A stretch of 64,000 nucleotides of DNA from Tetrastigma voinierianum (GCA_016808115.1 JAEQBH010001372.1:1-64000), one strand, 5' to 3'. Positions 10,141-22,713 are shown, counted from the first letter of the stretch. Translations and numbers: made by a program. Notes: generated by a model not told the origin, from the sequence alone.

Positions 10141-12121
10141 TGTAGAAATTCCAATTTCGAAAAGTGCAACCCGTACTGACAGAAATTCATTTCAAGTTAA
10201 AAACCGAATTTATTCTCTAGATCTCGGATGATGAAACAAATTTCACCGTTGGAATCGTCTCGCAAAATCTAGCTAGCACGTCGAATTTCGTCCAATTCCG
10301 AGACAGTCAGAGTTTGCACATTTTTCGAGGCATCGCGTTTCGGGTGCCGTAAAACGAATTTCGATGCAACGAAAGTCACATATAATAAGTACTCATGTGC
10401 CATAAGTGGTATGAGTAGAGAAATGATGAAAATGGACGGCCGAGATAGTGTCGAATGTCAAAACTGGGAAATGAAGGGACATAATGGTCATTTTGGAATT
10501 TGTTAAGTCACTAAAGGACAAAATTGCTACAAGCACGCCCTCATGTTCTCAAAAGCCAAGAAAACGTGAGAAATGGTGCAAGGAGATCCAAGAGCTATGG
10601 AGTTGAGTTTCAGTGAGAGAATACCGGAATCTTTCTAAAATACTGGCGACTGATCGTTTGCCAGCCTTCGGGATGCTATTAGAACTGTTATACGGAGAGG
10701 GCTACTGCGGCACCGGATTTGTGAGTTTTCGACAACCCGAGGTGTGGGTTTCCTCACTTCATGCTATTCCCGCTTTAAGTACTTTACAAATGTTTGAGTC
10801 GAATGAGGCCGTTAATGTTGACTCCAGCCCCAAACCTTGGGACCGAATTGATATGAATTTTTGAAACCAAAATGTTGAGCCCGTAACCGTGAGGGCTGTT
10901 TGGGTGTTTCATTTCACCAAATTTGTAATAAATCATGTATTGATTGGAATGAAGCCGGAAGTGGCCGGGAAATGCGGGTTCACGAAGTGAACCGATGATT
11001 TGTGATTTTCCGGGAATAGTAACCGAGGGTTTCACTGGCTCGAAGCAAGAAAAACCAAAAAATATATTTTTGTGAAAATACGTGTTTGGTCGAGCGATTT
11101 AAATTAAATTGCTCGTGTTTGATCATTAGCCCAAGTGAGCTAATTTTGATGGGGAAATGTGGAATTTACATGACATGACTGTGTGAATTGAATGTTTTGG
11201 TGAATATATGCATGTTTATGTATTTACATGAATTAGACTCGTATCGGGACGGATATTATAGCATTCCATACGACCTAACACCCTAGGACTATAGGAGGAG
11301 TAAGGAGATGAGTCTGTGAGAAAATGGTCTCTGAGGGTTGTCTAAAAATGAATAATTATCTGAGGGGTAGTCCAAATTAAAAATATCAATCGCCTGGAAC
11401 GGCCCAATTGATATATCTCACCTGAGAGTAGTCCACAAACAAATAATATATCAATCAGCCTGAGCGGTCCAACTGATATATACACACTGAGGGCTGTCCA
11501 CAAACAAACAAAATAATAATTTTCATACGAGGCTTAGGCGAGTGAAGGAGTCGGTGAGGACTCGGGATCTGAGTTGGTCATGTAGACATTCAAGTAGGAT
11601 CATGCATTTGCTTGAATGTGTGTTTTCTATTGGAACATTGCACTGCACTTAGGGGGTGGTGAGTAGCCCACTTTAGGGCGATTCCACCATCATTAGCTCA
11701 CCATGTCGAGGGATTATTTATGCGCATAAGGGAAGCCACAAGGAAATGCCTGTCCTAGAGACCGAGGATTAGAAGAAAAGTCTGCTAGGCTTTGATGTAT
11801 ACATGTATTAGAACTTTTAAGTTTAATGTATGTATTGTATAAGGAGTAAAAGCATATTAACTCTGTAACTATTGGGTATATAGTTGGATCCATAGTTGGT
11901 ATGTAAGGTTGAGTATTGTTTATGGCCCAAGTACGTTTTAAATCATAAACTGCTATATTGACCTGTTTGGGGACAGTTTACGTAGCTCAGATTGGGTAGA
12001 GCCCCCGCATTAAAGGAGACTCCTCAGCCCGATTTTCGTGGAAAATGTCGTGGGTCACCAACATTCACAAGTATTCCGTGGTCGACTGTAGTCAACTTAA
12101 TTTCTGATTTGGGGCGCCACA
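10141..12121 (+). mobile_element. Solo LTR, chromovirus-like, inserted in E0
   Basis: A 1,981-bp noncoding block starts TGTAGAAATTCC and ends TTTGGGGCGCCACA, ends like those of Tekay-type LTRs. It contains CATAATGGTCATTTTGG and a 60-70 bp repeat block at 11,320-11,520 (GAGGG-TGTCCACAAAC and TCAATxGCCTG motifs). Flanking pentamers AGACC and CCACC agree at only 3 of 5 positions. No second copy or internal region is seen, hence solo LTR. Minor ORFs inside are chance. Confidence 0.5.
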
Positions 12122-12717
12122 CCACCCCCCTTGTGAACATAGGTACTTAGGCTAAGAAAACCGGTAGACGATATGAGTGACACCCACCCGCGCCTATAGC
12201 CAAAAGTTCTTAGCCTTCTAAGCTCAGCGAGGGACTTCAAATACTTGTTGACCCCCTTCAATCTCCAATAGGTGTTCGTTGCTTCCAGAGAATTTGTCGT
12301 CCGCCTAAAGGCCTTATTTACTTAGAAGGCCTAGGGAACTCTTGCTCTACAAGAAGTGCAAGGTTCTGAATTGCCTTCTTGCTTGAATTGTGGCCATTGT
12401 CCAAAGCCTCTGGAGTTCAAACAAATGGAAAAGAAATGGCCGTGGTCGACTACTTCCCACTCCCGCCTCCTCGTCAGGACTAAGAGGCCTTAGTGGAATC
12501 CCTTCGACTCCTCCGACCAACCGTCATCTGCCTCACCTTTGTGTCTGCAGACAATTAGGACTATCCCCTAGGGCGAGAGAGGATTCTCGAGCATTCCTTT
12601 GGCCAAAGGAGTTCTCTATCATCCTCATTGTCTCTCATTGGTCCGACTCTGTGGCCCCGAGGAACAATGCTTCAAAAGAGGGAGAGACATCAAGGAAGGT
12701 CGTTAGACCCAACCTCA
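12122..12717 (+). pseudogene. E0 antisense extra-ORF region, second segment
   Basis: Plus-strand ORF 12,390-12,785 (MAIVQSLWSSNKWKRNG..) spans most of it and runs into the inserted solo LTR at 12,718. No domain is recognised. Position and higher GC content fit continuation of the E0 internal region between two insertions. Confidence 0.35.
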
Positions 12718-13402
12718 TGATAGGTGTGATTCTTATTAGCATTTATAGTGTGTTTTGCATGTATTTTCAGAATCCCAAATACTAGATTCACACCGTATTC
12801 TAATATTACAAGATCCCTCCCCCCCCCCATGCTTATGTTTTATAGAACTAGAAGAAAAATCAAGCAAAGTGATGAAAGAAATCAAGTGAAGATAAAGTAG
12901 TCAGATCCATAAATGTGTTGTTTCACTTACGAAGAGGTTCACTGCTAGGAAGGAAAGGCTTTGGCCGAAAGGAAGCCCAAGAAAGTAAAGATGGCTTCTC
13001 GGGTCTTACCCTCCGCAAAGATGCCCTTCCCTAAAGCAGCGGTTTGTCGCAAATAAGCATCCTTCATTGCAATAAGGGAGCAAATCAAAAAGATCACTCT
13101 CAAGTTCGCCAAGGCAAAAAAGCCTTTGCCCCGATAAAGGACGATAGGATGGACCAACAAACTTCTAGTTTTGAGCCATCATTGGCCTCTTTCCATTGCA
13201 TATAAATAGTAGTCTTTTAGACTCGTTTAAGGCTGGGTTTTTGAAAGAGAACACCCTCCTTAGGGTTTCTCCTCTTTTCTTCTTGAATCACTTTAGGGTT
13301 TGAGATTTTTTTTATTTTACTTTGGATTTGGTGTGATGTTGAAGAATCTATCAACTAGAGGACTCATAGTCCAACCTGAGCCGAAGCTTGGAGCATTCCT
13401 AT
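12718..13402 (+). mobile_element. Athila-like solo LTR, left part (split by E3)
   Basis: Starts TGATAGGTGTGATTC. GTGTGTTTTGCATGTATTTT, GAACACCCTCCTTAGGG and TTTCTCCTCTTTTCTTCTTG match the reverse complement of the E3 LTRs (compare 20,380-20,459 and 14,500-14,580). The same family therefore lies here in the opposite orientation. It is interrupted at 13,402 and resumes at 20,460. Confidence 0.65.
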
Positions 13403-15348
13403 TGTTCGCATTTTGTATTATATAAAAGTTTGCAAAATCAACCAAAACCCGCAATCGATCTAGTCGCATTAAGTAATACAAGGACTAACAAGTCCAGATA
13501 TCGATCCCACAGTGAGGAATGGTTTTAGTGAGGATTGAGTACTCTGCTACTGAAGTCGTTCACTATTTGAGTGACTTGGATGACTGCAGATGAGCTCCTA
13601 AACTAACCAAAAACAAAACAAATCTAAAATTGATTTAAGATTCACAAGTAAACGGGTTGGATTTAAAGAAAAGTTGTGGGTAAGGATACTAGGGCTAATT
13701 ATATCCATTGATGCAATTATGATTTATGTTCATGAAGTGTTGGTTTAATGGAAATATATTTGTGTTTGTCCAAAGAAATCAGTATGAGGTTTACACTTTC
13801 GTGTCTCCCCTCAATTTCTCACACCCATTTCCTATTCTCCTTTCGGTCCTTCTAGGTCATTAAGTAAGGCAATGCTTTCCTTGGGAATCCTATTGGTCAC
13901 CTCTCGGTCCATACAATAGGAGTACTGGACTATGCCTTGATCAATCACCTCCCGTCCATACTATCCTCACATAATGCCGAGATGGTGCCACACCAATGAA
14001 ATCCATCTAGTACTATTAGGCATTTATAATTCCCTAAACCGTGGGATCAGTTAGGTTGATTTTGTCAATTAAGATACATTTAGGAGTAAGGATCAAGGCC
14101 TAAGGGTATTTTTCCAACTGTCACGTTGGAAACCCTTTGTACACCAGGTCTTAAACTCATTCCCTAACATAAATCAATTAGGCAAAACCATAGTAATCCA
14201 ACAACTACACCAACTAACATCAACACAAGAATAAATTCACAAAACCACAGAAAGAAATACAAATCAAGCATCAACCTCAATAATCAACTCCAGAGGAGAG
14301 TTAAGCCACCATTACAACCCAAGAAATCCAATAAAACCATGTTTCACATAAACATAACAATGAAAGATTAAATAAGAGAGTAAAGTTTAGAGATACAAAA
14401 CAAATTAGAGATGAAATTCGTCTCAAACTCTACTCTACAGTTGCAAGAGCTCCTCTAGTAGCTAGTTTTTCAAAATTAGCTCCAAAAACAAAGTAAAACT
14501 AAAGAAAATAAAAAAAAAACCCTAAGTGGCTTAAGAAGAAGAGAGGAGAAACCCTATGTGTTCTCCCTCAAAAACCGACCCCCTTAGTCAAGTCTAAAAT
14601 ACATATATTTATAGGCTTTGGAAAATGGGCCAATGACGGGCTCAAAAATCGTTTTTTACTATTCTAACCTGACATCCTTTGCCTAGGCGAAGAATCCTTC
14701 GCCTAGGCTAACCAGAATGTGTATTTTTTAGGCTAACCAGAAGGGTAGCTTCGCCTAAGAGAAGGCCTATGCCTAGGCAAAGGTCTGCTTCGCCTAGGCG
14801 GACTCGAGTGTATCAACAATTGACCTTCTGACTTCAAACGATCATAACTCTCTCATCCGACCTCTAAATGGGATGATTTCGGTCTCAACGGAAATATGAG
14901 AGAAAGTAGAATCTATCTTGTCAAGATTAGAGTCATCGGAAGCCATTAGTTAGACTGAAATGCACAAAATTTTAGGGGTCCTGCATGTGGTGTTTTGGAA
15001 AATCCTCCCTTAACTTTACGAGGCCGTATCTTTTTCGTTCGAACTCCTAATTGGGTGATCTTGGACTCGTTGGAAAGCTTGAGAGATGTAGAACCCATCC
15101 ACATCATGATTGAAGTCATGGGAAGTCATGGTACAACCCAGAAATTCATCTTTTAGCCCTTTATGCCTTCGCTTCAAACTCCGTTCTCCTTCCATGTCAA
15201 TTAGCTCTTCTTGCTTGATTTTCAATCATATTTTTGCAAAACATTACGTAATGGAGGATTTAAAATATGGATGAATACATGTGAATAAAGCATTTGAGTT
15301 ATAAAATAAGGAAAACACACTCAAAATGGTATATATAATTCATTAACA
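13403..15348 (-). mobile_element. E3 3' LTR
   Basis: Aligns with 18,509-20,459 throughout: ATTATATAAAAGTTTG, GTCGTTCACTATTTGAGTGA, GGGTAAGGATACTAGGGCT, GGTCACCTCTCGGTCCATAC, and a CCTAGG-rich stretch at 14,680-14,812 are shared. Upstream on the minus strand, CTTGAGGACAAGCAAAATG and a purine-rich GTTACAGAGGTG resemble the Athila pre-LTR region and polypurine tract. Confidence 0.75.
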
Positions 15349-17364
15349 ACAACACCTCTGTAACTTAACATTTTGCTTGTCCTCAAGCAAAGAAACAACT
15401 CATTTTCCTTCTTCAAAACTAACAAAAAATGTTGAGCATGAAATTGGGATTATATATGATAAGTTGCCTCAAGGATATGACCTTCATACAACACAAAGAA
15501 AACTTTGAGATAGCATTTTTCAAAAACATTAGATTGATCATGAGTTGAACAACCTAAACCAAAGTTCTCAAGTGTGTGTGTGTAGTCTTCCCCTCTCTGG
15601 TCAATTGCATTTCGAATGGAATTATGTAAACAAGAGTGTATGAAGGATCTCTTAATAAATGAAAGATTCCATATGCTTGTTTTTCATATCGCTCTCCACT
15701 AATGTAGACTACCTACAACACTAGGATCAAAAGGTCTTAAATTGGCTTGTAATGTAAGGCTTGGGTTAAAGGCATGATGACTTGGGTTAAAGGCATGATG
15801 AAAGTCAATTTTTTGGCTCAAATTTACCCAAAGACATACATTTTTTTTTTTTTTTTCACTTTTGTCCATCTCCTCAAACACATTAGGCTTTCACCAATAT
15901 TACATCACCCCTAAACTTATTGCTTTTCATACTTCACTTTGCTCCCCAAAACTCCTTTTTATTCACATAACAACAAACAAGGTGTAAAATTAGTGCAATG
16001 TTCGGTTCCCTTAAGCTTTCTACCTACCCTATTTATCGAGCTTTGGGTCAGTAGCTCCTAGACCAATTGGCCTTAGGGTATTAGGTGTAAAACACCCCTA
16101 AGAACTTATTTACTCAAGGTAGGAAGGCTACGAAACCAAACTTACTCGACATTTTTTTCTTTTTTCTTTTTTTTATCAACCCCACCTCAATCACCAAATC
16201 CCATAATGCATCAACAATTACACATGCCATGGGTAAATACGGTTTTCAATTGAAGGAATACATAAACGGGTAAGTATATTACCTTGGTTCACAAAGAAAA
16301 AGGCTTCTTCAGGCTCAAAAAGGGTGAATATAGATATGTTCATATAAAGGTTGGCTAGAAATGTACTAACCGGGTCTCAAGGATGGCCTAAATCATCTCC
16401 TAAAATGTTGTGGGTGTTCAGGATTTCGCCATGATAATCAAATGCTCTAGAGTTGTTATGAGATCAAGAAAATTATACTCAGATAATTCTTCTTCTAAAC
16501 CAAGCAAAATTGACCATCATGGGTAAATGGTTTGTGCTCAAGATATTAAGAACAAGAGAGGTTAGGTCTACAACTATGGTCAACCCATTATGCTTTCTTT
16601 ATGTCTTAACCATTCTCATTTTCTTCTATGAAAGAGAGCTCACTCATTATTCATCAAGCTCAACCAAAACAAAAACAACCTAAAAATGAAAAAAAGTAAC
16701 CTAAAAACTAAAAACACATAAAAGCAACTAAAATACACAAGCAACAAAAACAAAACACCAAAGATAAGATAATTGAAGCTGTTGGAAAATTTTAAAAACA
16801 AAGGGAAGTTCCTTCAATACCCCCAAACTTAAAATCTGCATTGTCCTCAATGTATTAAAAATGATAGAGTAAGGACAGAGGACTCCTCTTTATGATCAAG
16901 AGTGATCATTGGGCTTGGGCGTGGTGGGTCTTAATGAAACTCCCTCATTGAGAATCAACTTCAATGTCTTGAAAAGAAGAAAAACAAATAAACACTGAGA
17001 ATAAAATCAACATGCAACACATACTAAAAATACTTACAACAAACAACTAAAATACTAACAGATAAATCTCTATTTTTCTCAAGGCCTCCCAAGAACCGCT
17101 TTGTTTTGTGAGTCTAGCTAGACTCATCGAGGAGTCCTAGATCTTCGCTTGGCTCTTTCATCCATTGTGGCCAATACCCTCTTCATCCTCATCGCCGTGA
17201 GAATGAAATTCCTCCACCTCCGCATTAGGCGCGCGACAAAAGCCAACTCTTTAGCGTTATCAATTGTTTTATATTCGTTTCAAGAGTGTCCTTCAAGGAA
17301 CGAGGTGCTAGATCCTTGATGGGCGAAATGAGCTCAACTTCATGCATGCCCTCTTTTCTTCATC
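15349..17364 (-). other. E3 internal noncoding region (pol absent)
   Basis: About 2 kb between the protease fragment and the 3' LTR where RT, RNase H and integrase should be. None of their motifs is seen in any frame. It contains T-rich runs (15,841-15,856, 16,147-16,174) and a short direct repeat, GACTTGGGTTAAAGGCATGA, at 15,760-15,800. Confidence 0.6.
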
Positions 17365-17574
17365 CTAATGGTGGTTGTTTTGGTAGAGGTCAAACTTAAT
17401 TTTCTCTTTACTAACATGGAGTGTCATTTCCCCATTTTTAGCATCAATCCATATTTGACTTGTAGAAACGAAAGGTTTTTCTATAAATGATGATTGTCGG
17501 TCCTCTTCCATGCCAAAAGTCAAAGACTTTATGGGGAAATTGAAGTCTTCAACTCCAACCAAAACATTTTCCAT
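17365..17574 (-). pseudogene. E3 retropepsin C-terminal fragment
   Basis: MENVLVGVEDFNFPIKSLTF, then MEEDRQSSFIEKPFVST and IDAKNGEMTLHVSKEKIKF. This matches the second half of the Athila aspartic protease (consensus VEDVLVxVxxFIFPVDFVVLDM..PxILGRPFLAT..IDVxxGxLTLRV). The catalytic DTG lies in the missing first half. It lies just downstream of the gag ORF, as in complete elements. Confidence 0.7.
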
Positions 17575-17611
17575 TATGTTTTTCCGGGATGCTGTTTTTC
17601 AACTTATTTCT

Positions 17612-18339
17612 TTAATAACGGTTCTTCACAATAAGCCTATTCTTCTCAACAAATGTTGGGTTTTTCAATTCTTCCTCAAGGACCAAAGTCATTTTATCAC
17701 ATTCTATTGTGTTCTTGTCCTCATCCAATGTCAAGCTTGAAAGTTCTTCTTCAAGGCCCAAAGGTATACTTTCACACTCTCGTATGCCATTGTTCTTTAT
17801 GTCGCTTAGGAGTTGCCTTGAAGATTGTTCTTTTAGAAGTTTTTCCAATTCCTTGGCTCTTCTTGCCTTTCTTTCCATGATAGCATACATTTCTCTATTG
17901 AGATTTTTCAAATTGGTGCCAATGTTGTCTGTCATGTTAGCATCCACCTTGGGTTCCATAATTGGCAACCGCATTTCTAGAGCTTCATTATCCCTCTTAA
18001 TGTCTTCCTTCATTGCAAGGAATAGCTCTTCATTGGATGGTTGCCGGAATTGCTCTTGATAGTAAGAACTTGAACTTCCTTGTGGCTGCATATTTAGATG
18101 GCTACAGGAGAAATTGTCTTGTGTCCCCCCAACCCGAATGATTGTAGCTTGGCATATAGTGGGGTTGAGAGAAATAACCCGCATTGTCGAAGAATTCATC
18201 CTCCAAAATTATAAACTTGTTCGCCATGGAGGTTTAGAAGCTTGTCATGCAGCCTTCCTCCATGTTGGCTCTTTGGGATGTGTGAAGGAAAATGATTTTG
18301 AAGGGTGTAGAAAAACTCAGCCATCTCCTCGTTTGACAT
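17612..18339 (-). pseudogene. E3 gag-like ORF
   Basis: An ATG at 18,339 gives MSNEEMAEFFYTLQNHF; a frame change leads into the 195-codon ORF 17,612-18,199. That ORF has RVGGTQDNFSCSHLN and SSSYYQEQFRQPSNEELFLA, followed by a charged, coiled-coil-like stretch (EALEMRLPIMEPKVDANM.. ERKARRAKELEKLL). The layout matches the C-terminal part of Athila-type gag proteins (HPxFSW.., QQQ, PSLEE..). It would form the particle shell; the N-terminal two thirds of a full Athila gag are missing. Confidence 0.55.
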
Positions 18340-18483
18340 TATGCTTAGCACCTAAAAGGAAAGTACAAAAGAAAAGAAAAAAATGAAGTATACAAAATGT
18401 AAATAAGAAATAAAAGAAAACTTTTGCTCAAATTAGCAAACTTTTCTTTTGCCAAAATATCAATTCAAACACCAAACCATACC

Positions 18484-18504
18484 TTCCCTGGAAATGGAGC
18501 CAAA
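18484..18504 (-). other. E3 primer-binding site
   Basis: The minus strand reads TGGCTCCATTTCCAGGGAAG a few bases after the 5' LTR, close to the Athila PBS consensus TGGCGCCGTTGCCGGGGA. Confidence 0.65.
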
Positions 18505-18508
18505 AACT

Positions 18509-20459
18509 TGTTTGGTGATTTTTGTATTATATAAAAGTTTGGTAAAATAATTAAATCTCAGCCATTTGAAATGATAAGAGCAGTGATTCACAAATCCAGA
18601 CGATCCTGTGCGGAAGGTGTGCTTTTAGCTTATGATGGAGTACTCCCAGATAGCAGTCGTTCACTATTTGAGTGACTCGATGACTTGGGTGAAAGATGAG
18701 CTCCCTAAACTAAACTAAAAACAAAACAAATCTAAAATTGATTTTATAAGATTCACAAGTAAATGGGTTGATTTTAAAGAAAAGTTGTGGGTAAGGATAC
18801 TAGGGCTGATTATATCCATTGATGCAATTATGATTATTATTCATGAAGTGTCAGCTTAATGAAAATATATTGTGTTTGTCCAAGGAATGCAGAGGAGGCA
18901 CATTTTCGTGTCTCCTCACCTTCACTCCATTTGCAGCTCCCTCCCTTCGGTCCTTCTAGGTTATTAAGTATGGTAATTTTATAAAGCAAGAGTTTGGGAA
19001 TCCTATTGGTCACCTCTCGGTCCATACAATAGGACTACTTGGACTACGCTCGGATTGATCACCTCTTTGTCCATACGATCCTCACATAATGCTGAGATGG
19101 TGCTACTCCTAATGAAATCCATCCAGTACTAGGCATTCCTAATTCCCTAGACTTCTGTGACTAAGTTAGGTTGATTTTGTCAATTGAGATACATTTAGGA
19201 GTAAGGATCAATGCCTAAGCCTAACTATCACTTTGAAACCCTTTGTGTAATTGTGTCTTAAACTCACTCCCTAACATAAATTAATTAGGCAAAACCATAG
19301 TAATCAAAAAACTACACCTACTAACATCAACAAAAGAATAAATTCACAAAACCATTATAAAAGAAATACAAATTAAGCATCAACCTCAATAATCAACCCT
19401 AGAGGAGAGTTTAGCCACTCATTACAACCAAGAAATCCAACAAAACCATGTCTAACCTCAACATAACAATGAAAGATTAAATAAGAGAGTAAAGTTGAGA
19501 GATACAAAACAAATTAAAGATGAAATTGCCCAAACTCGTCTCTACAACTGTAAGAGCCTTTAGTAGTTAGTTTTTCAAAATCAGCTCCAAAAACAAAGTA
19601 AAACTAAAGAAAAAAACCCCTAAGTGGCTTAAGAAGAAGAGAGGAGAAACCCTAAGGAGGGTGTTCTCCCTCAAAAACCGACCCCCTTAATCAAGTCTAA
19701 AATACATATATTTATAGGCTTTGGAAAATAGGCTAATGATGGGCTCAAAAATCGCTTTTTAATGTTCTAGCCCGACATCCTTTGTCTAGGCGAAGAATCC
19801 TTTGCCTAGGCAAACCAGAATGTGTCTTTTTTTGAATCCTTCCTTCGCCTCAACGAAGGGTAGCTTCGCTCAGGGTGAAGGTTTCCACGCCTAGGCGGTC
19901 TCGCTCTGCCTAGGTGAAGTGACCTTTGACTTCAAACGACCAGGCAACTCTCCATCCGACTTAAATGTGATGATTTTGGTCTCTACGTAAAGATAAGAGA
20001 GAGTAGAATCTATCTGTATCAAGCTTAGAGTCATTGGAAGCCATTATTTAGACTGAAATGCACAAACTTTGAGGGGTGCTCCATGTAGTGTTTTGGAAAA
20101 TCCTCCATTAACTTACTTTAAGTCGCATTCTTTTGTCTCTAACCCGACCAAGATCTTGGACCTCGTTGGAAAGTTTGAGAGATGTAGAACCCATCCACAT
20201 CATGCCAGTCATGGGAGGCCGCTGGTACAACCCAGAAATTCATCTCAGTCTCATTTATGCTCTCTTTGCTTCAAACTCTGGTTCTTCCTTCATGTCAATC
20301 AGCTATTCTTTTGCTTGATTTTCAATCATATTCTGCAAAACATTACAGAATGGAGGATTAGTGTAATATGGCTGAATAACGATGTGAATTAAGAATTTGA
20401 GTTATAAAAATACATGAAAAACACACTCAAAATGCATATCTAATCTGGCTAAATTAACA
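18509..20459 (-). mobile_element. E3 5' LTR
   Basis: Direct partner of 13,403-15,348, starting TGTTAATTTAGCC and ending ATCACCAAACA on the minus strand. The two LTRs differ by many small indels and substitutions, so the insertion is not recent, or the sequence is noisy. Confidence 0.75.
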
Positions 20460-21429
20460 CTCATATCCCATATTTGTTTTGTATTCTAACTCTCACTCTC
20501 TTCCCATCTCTTCATTATTATGGATGTAATAGACATGATTTTGATAGATTTTGGGTTGTAATGAGTAGCTAAACTTTCCTCTAGGTTTGAGTTAAATTGA
20601 TGTTTGATTTATATCTCTTTGTGAATGGTTTTGTGAATATGTGCTTTGTTGATGTTGGTTGGTGTAGTGCTTGATTACTTCAAGGTTTTGACACTAATGC
20701 ATGCTGAGAGTTGGGGCCCTGATTCCATACTATGGCATCCTTTGGGTGATGCTTTGGATTACGCCCCTAAAATCTGGTCTCAATTTAAGGTGTGAACTAA
20801 TTAATCTAATGCTAATTAACTACTTTAAAAGAAGTCTAGGAATTAGGAATGCCTAGTACTAGATGGATTCTTCTTACTAGGAGTAGCCCCATCTCAAAGA
20901 TTATATGAGGGATTGTATGGACTAAGAGGTATTATCCCAGGCGTAGTCCTGCAGTCCTATTGTATGGATCGAGAGGTGACCAATATAAAAGTACCATACT
21001 TAATGACCTAGATGGACCGAAAGGAGAATAGGGAGTTGGTGTCAGAATTGAGGGGAGACATGAAAGTGTAAACCTCATATCATGTTCCTTGGACAATCAT
21101 AAGTATATTTTCACTCTAATTTGAGAATTTCATATATATAAATCAAATGCATCAATGGAAGCAATCAAACATAATAATTCTTCATTGTGTTCTTTCTCTT
21201 CAAATTAACCCATTCCTTGTAAGTAAGCATTGATCATAATTCTACTTTGTTTTTGTTTTATTTTGTTTTTAAACCTTCACCAAAACATTGAGTCGTCGAT
21301 AGTGAACAATCCTTAGTAGCCGAGGTACTAATCCGCAAACCACACCTTCCCGGGGGTGGGGATCGATATCCGAACTGCTAGTCCACTATATTACTTGTGC
21401 GACCTGTGCGCTTCAGAAAATCACTAACA
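20460..21429 (+). mobile_element. Athila-like solo LTR, right part
   Basis: Continues the plus-strand LTR: ATTTGTTTTGTATTC, GTAATGAGTAGCTAAACTTTC, GGATCGAGAGGTGACCAAT and GGGGATCGATATC correspond to the reverse complement of 13,440-14,420. It ends AAAATCACTAACA at 21,429, equivalent to the E3 LTR end AAAATCACCAAACA. No PBS or internal region follows, so it is read as a solo LTR. Confidence 0.65.
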
Positions 21430-22268
21430 CTTCCCTGCATCCGGGGCCGTGTCAGTAAGGGTGAAGGCCGCTTGGGGCCACCCCACTCAAGCTCAAAGTA
21501 GACACTCCATCCCCCCCATGTATGCAGGCCCTAATGAGAGATCCAACTCTGTTTGAGGAGCCGCTCTTAAAGGACCCTGAGGAGGTCATGATCGCCATGG
21601 GCTCAGGCCAGGCCCCAGTTGGGATAAAGAAGGTTTTAGGATTTGATCGAGGAACCACACCTTTTTCAAGTGGGTTGCCAGCAAGAACTCCTCATTCCAT
21701 TACTGCCTTCTTTAATTCTTCCCTTTTCCCATGGATTTCCTTCCCTCGCAGATTTAGCATTGGGCCCGCATGGCTGCACAGATGCCTAACAAAGACTAAC
21801 TCCGCCGGCTCTTACCCGAAGGATTAGCTTAAGACCCACACTCTAAAACCACAGTCGAACCAAGATTTCGATGAAAATAGGCATCCAAGCTACGAAGTCA
21901 TCGAGGCCTCATAAGGCATGCGGGCGCTGAATCACCAAGAAGATTCCTCGGGCTTGAGGCTGCGGCTAACTCTACATTTAACGCTGCGAAAAAACAAAGG
22001 TTCACCAAGCGTGAAGCTGGTGCCCATGATAACCGAATGAACACCTACTCCGGAGCACGCCACCAAGCTGAGGCCATGACCTCATGCTATAGAGAAGTCC
22101 GCACTCATGGAGCTCACAAGGTGATGGCGCCAGAAGTCCCTGAATCTCCTAATCCGCCCTACCATCCGATCTGCTCAACTGCTGACCCTCCTCCGGGCGT
22201 GTGCTCACTAAGACAACCAATGCCCTGATGAAAAGCCCTAATCCTCCCTTCAAAGGCAAAAGCATCCA
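21430..22268 (+). pseudogene. E0 antisense extra-ORF region, third segment
   Basis: GC-richer than the flanking LTRs, with plus-strand ORFs at 21,522-21,827 and 22,037-22,228. One frame near 21,970-22,060 gives NAAKKQRFTKREAGAHDN. No domain is identified. It lies between the Athila-like solo LTR and the E1 element and probably belongs to E0. Confidence 0.35.
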
Positions 22269-22713
22269 TGTAAAAAAAAGAAACTTCAACCTACACCTCC
22301 GTGTTAGGAAAGTATTACAAAACTATAGACTTAAACCACTAACTGAAAGGCTTAAACACCCTCTATAATATATATAATCATAATTTAACATATATTACAA
22401 AACCATATTATCATACCTCTACTATTTAAGGTGCTCTAAAATATCACTTACATATTATTTATAGGTCCATTTTCGTTGTACCCAAAAGTTTATATACAAA
22501 TATATTGCTAAGAGTAACATCGTTAAATAGAAACACTGCAAGGAGTAACTTGGCATCAAGAGACCCCTGATGTTGATGGAATATCCTGGCTCTAGCCAGC
22601 TTCCCTGCATTTCACGAATAAACACCCGCATAGCATAAAGCTTATGAGGATTTGCTTGATGATCACTAGCCATGCTCATCACATTATAATACTATGTAAC
22701 TTGCTATATTAGA

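Larger units (their letters stand above)
13403..20459 (-). mobile_element. E3: non-autonomous Athila-like element (LTR-gag-partial protease-LTR)
   Basis: Two LTRs of nearly equal length (13,403-15,348, 1,946 bp; 18,509-20,459, 1,951 bp) in direct orientation enclose about 3.16 kb. The PBS lies at 18,484-18,504. A gag-like ORF and a retropepsin fragment are present, but RT, RNase H and integrase are absent. LTR ends are TG..CA. Flanks CCTAT (13,398-13,402) and CTCAT (20,460-20,464) match only in part. The element sits inside an LTR of its own family in reverse orientation. It resembles the non-autonomous TR-GAG / LARD classes. Confidence 0.75.

Noticed and set aside
17653..18059. Plus-strand ORFs of 75 and 116 codons
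   Set aside because: Antisense to the E3 gag-like ORF; no motif of their own.
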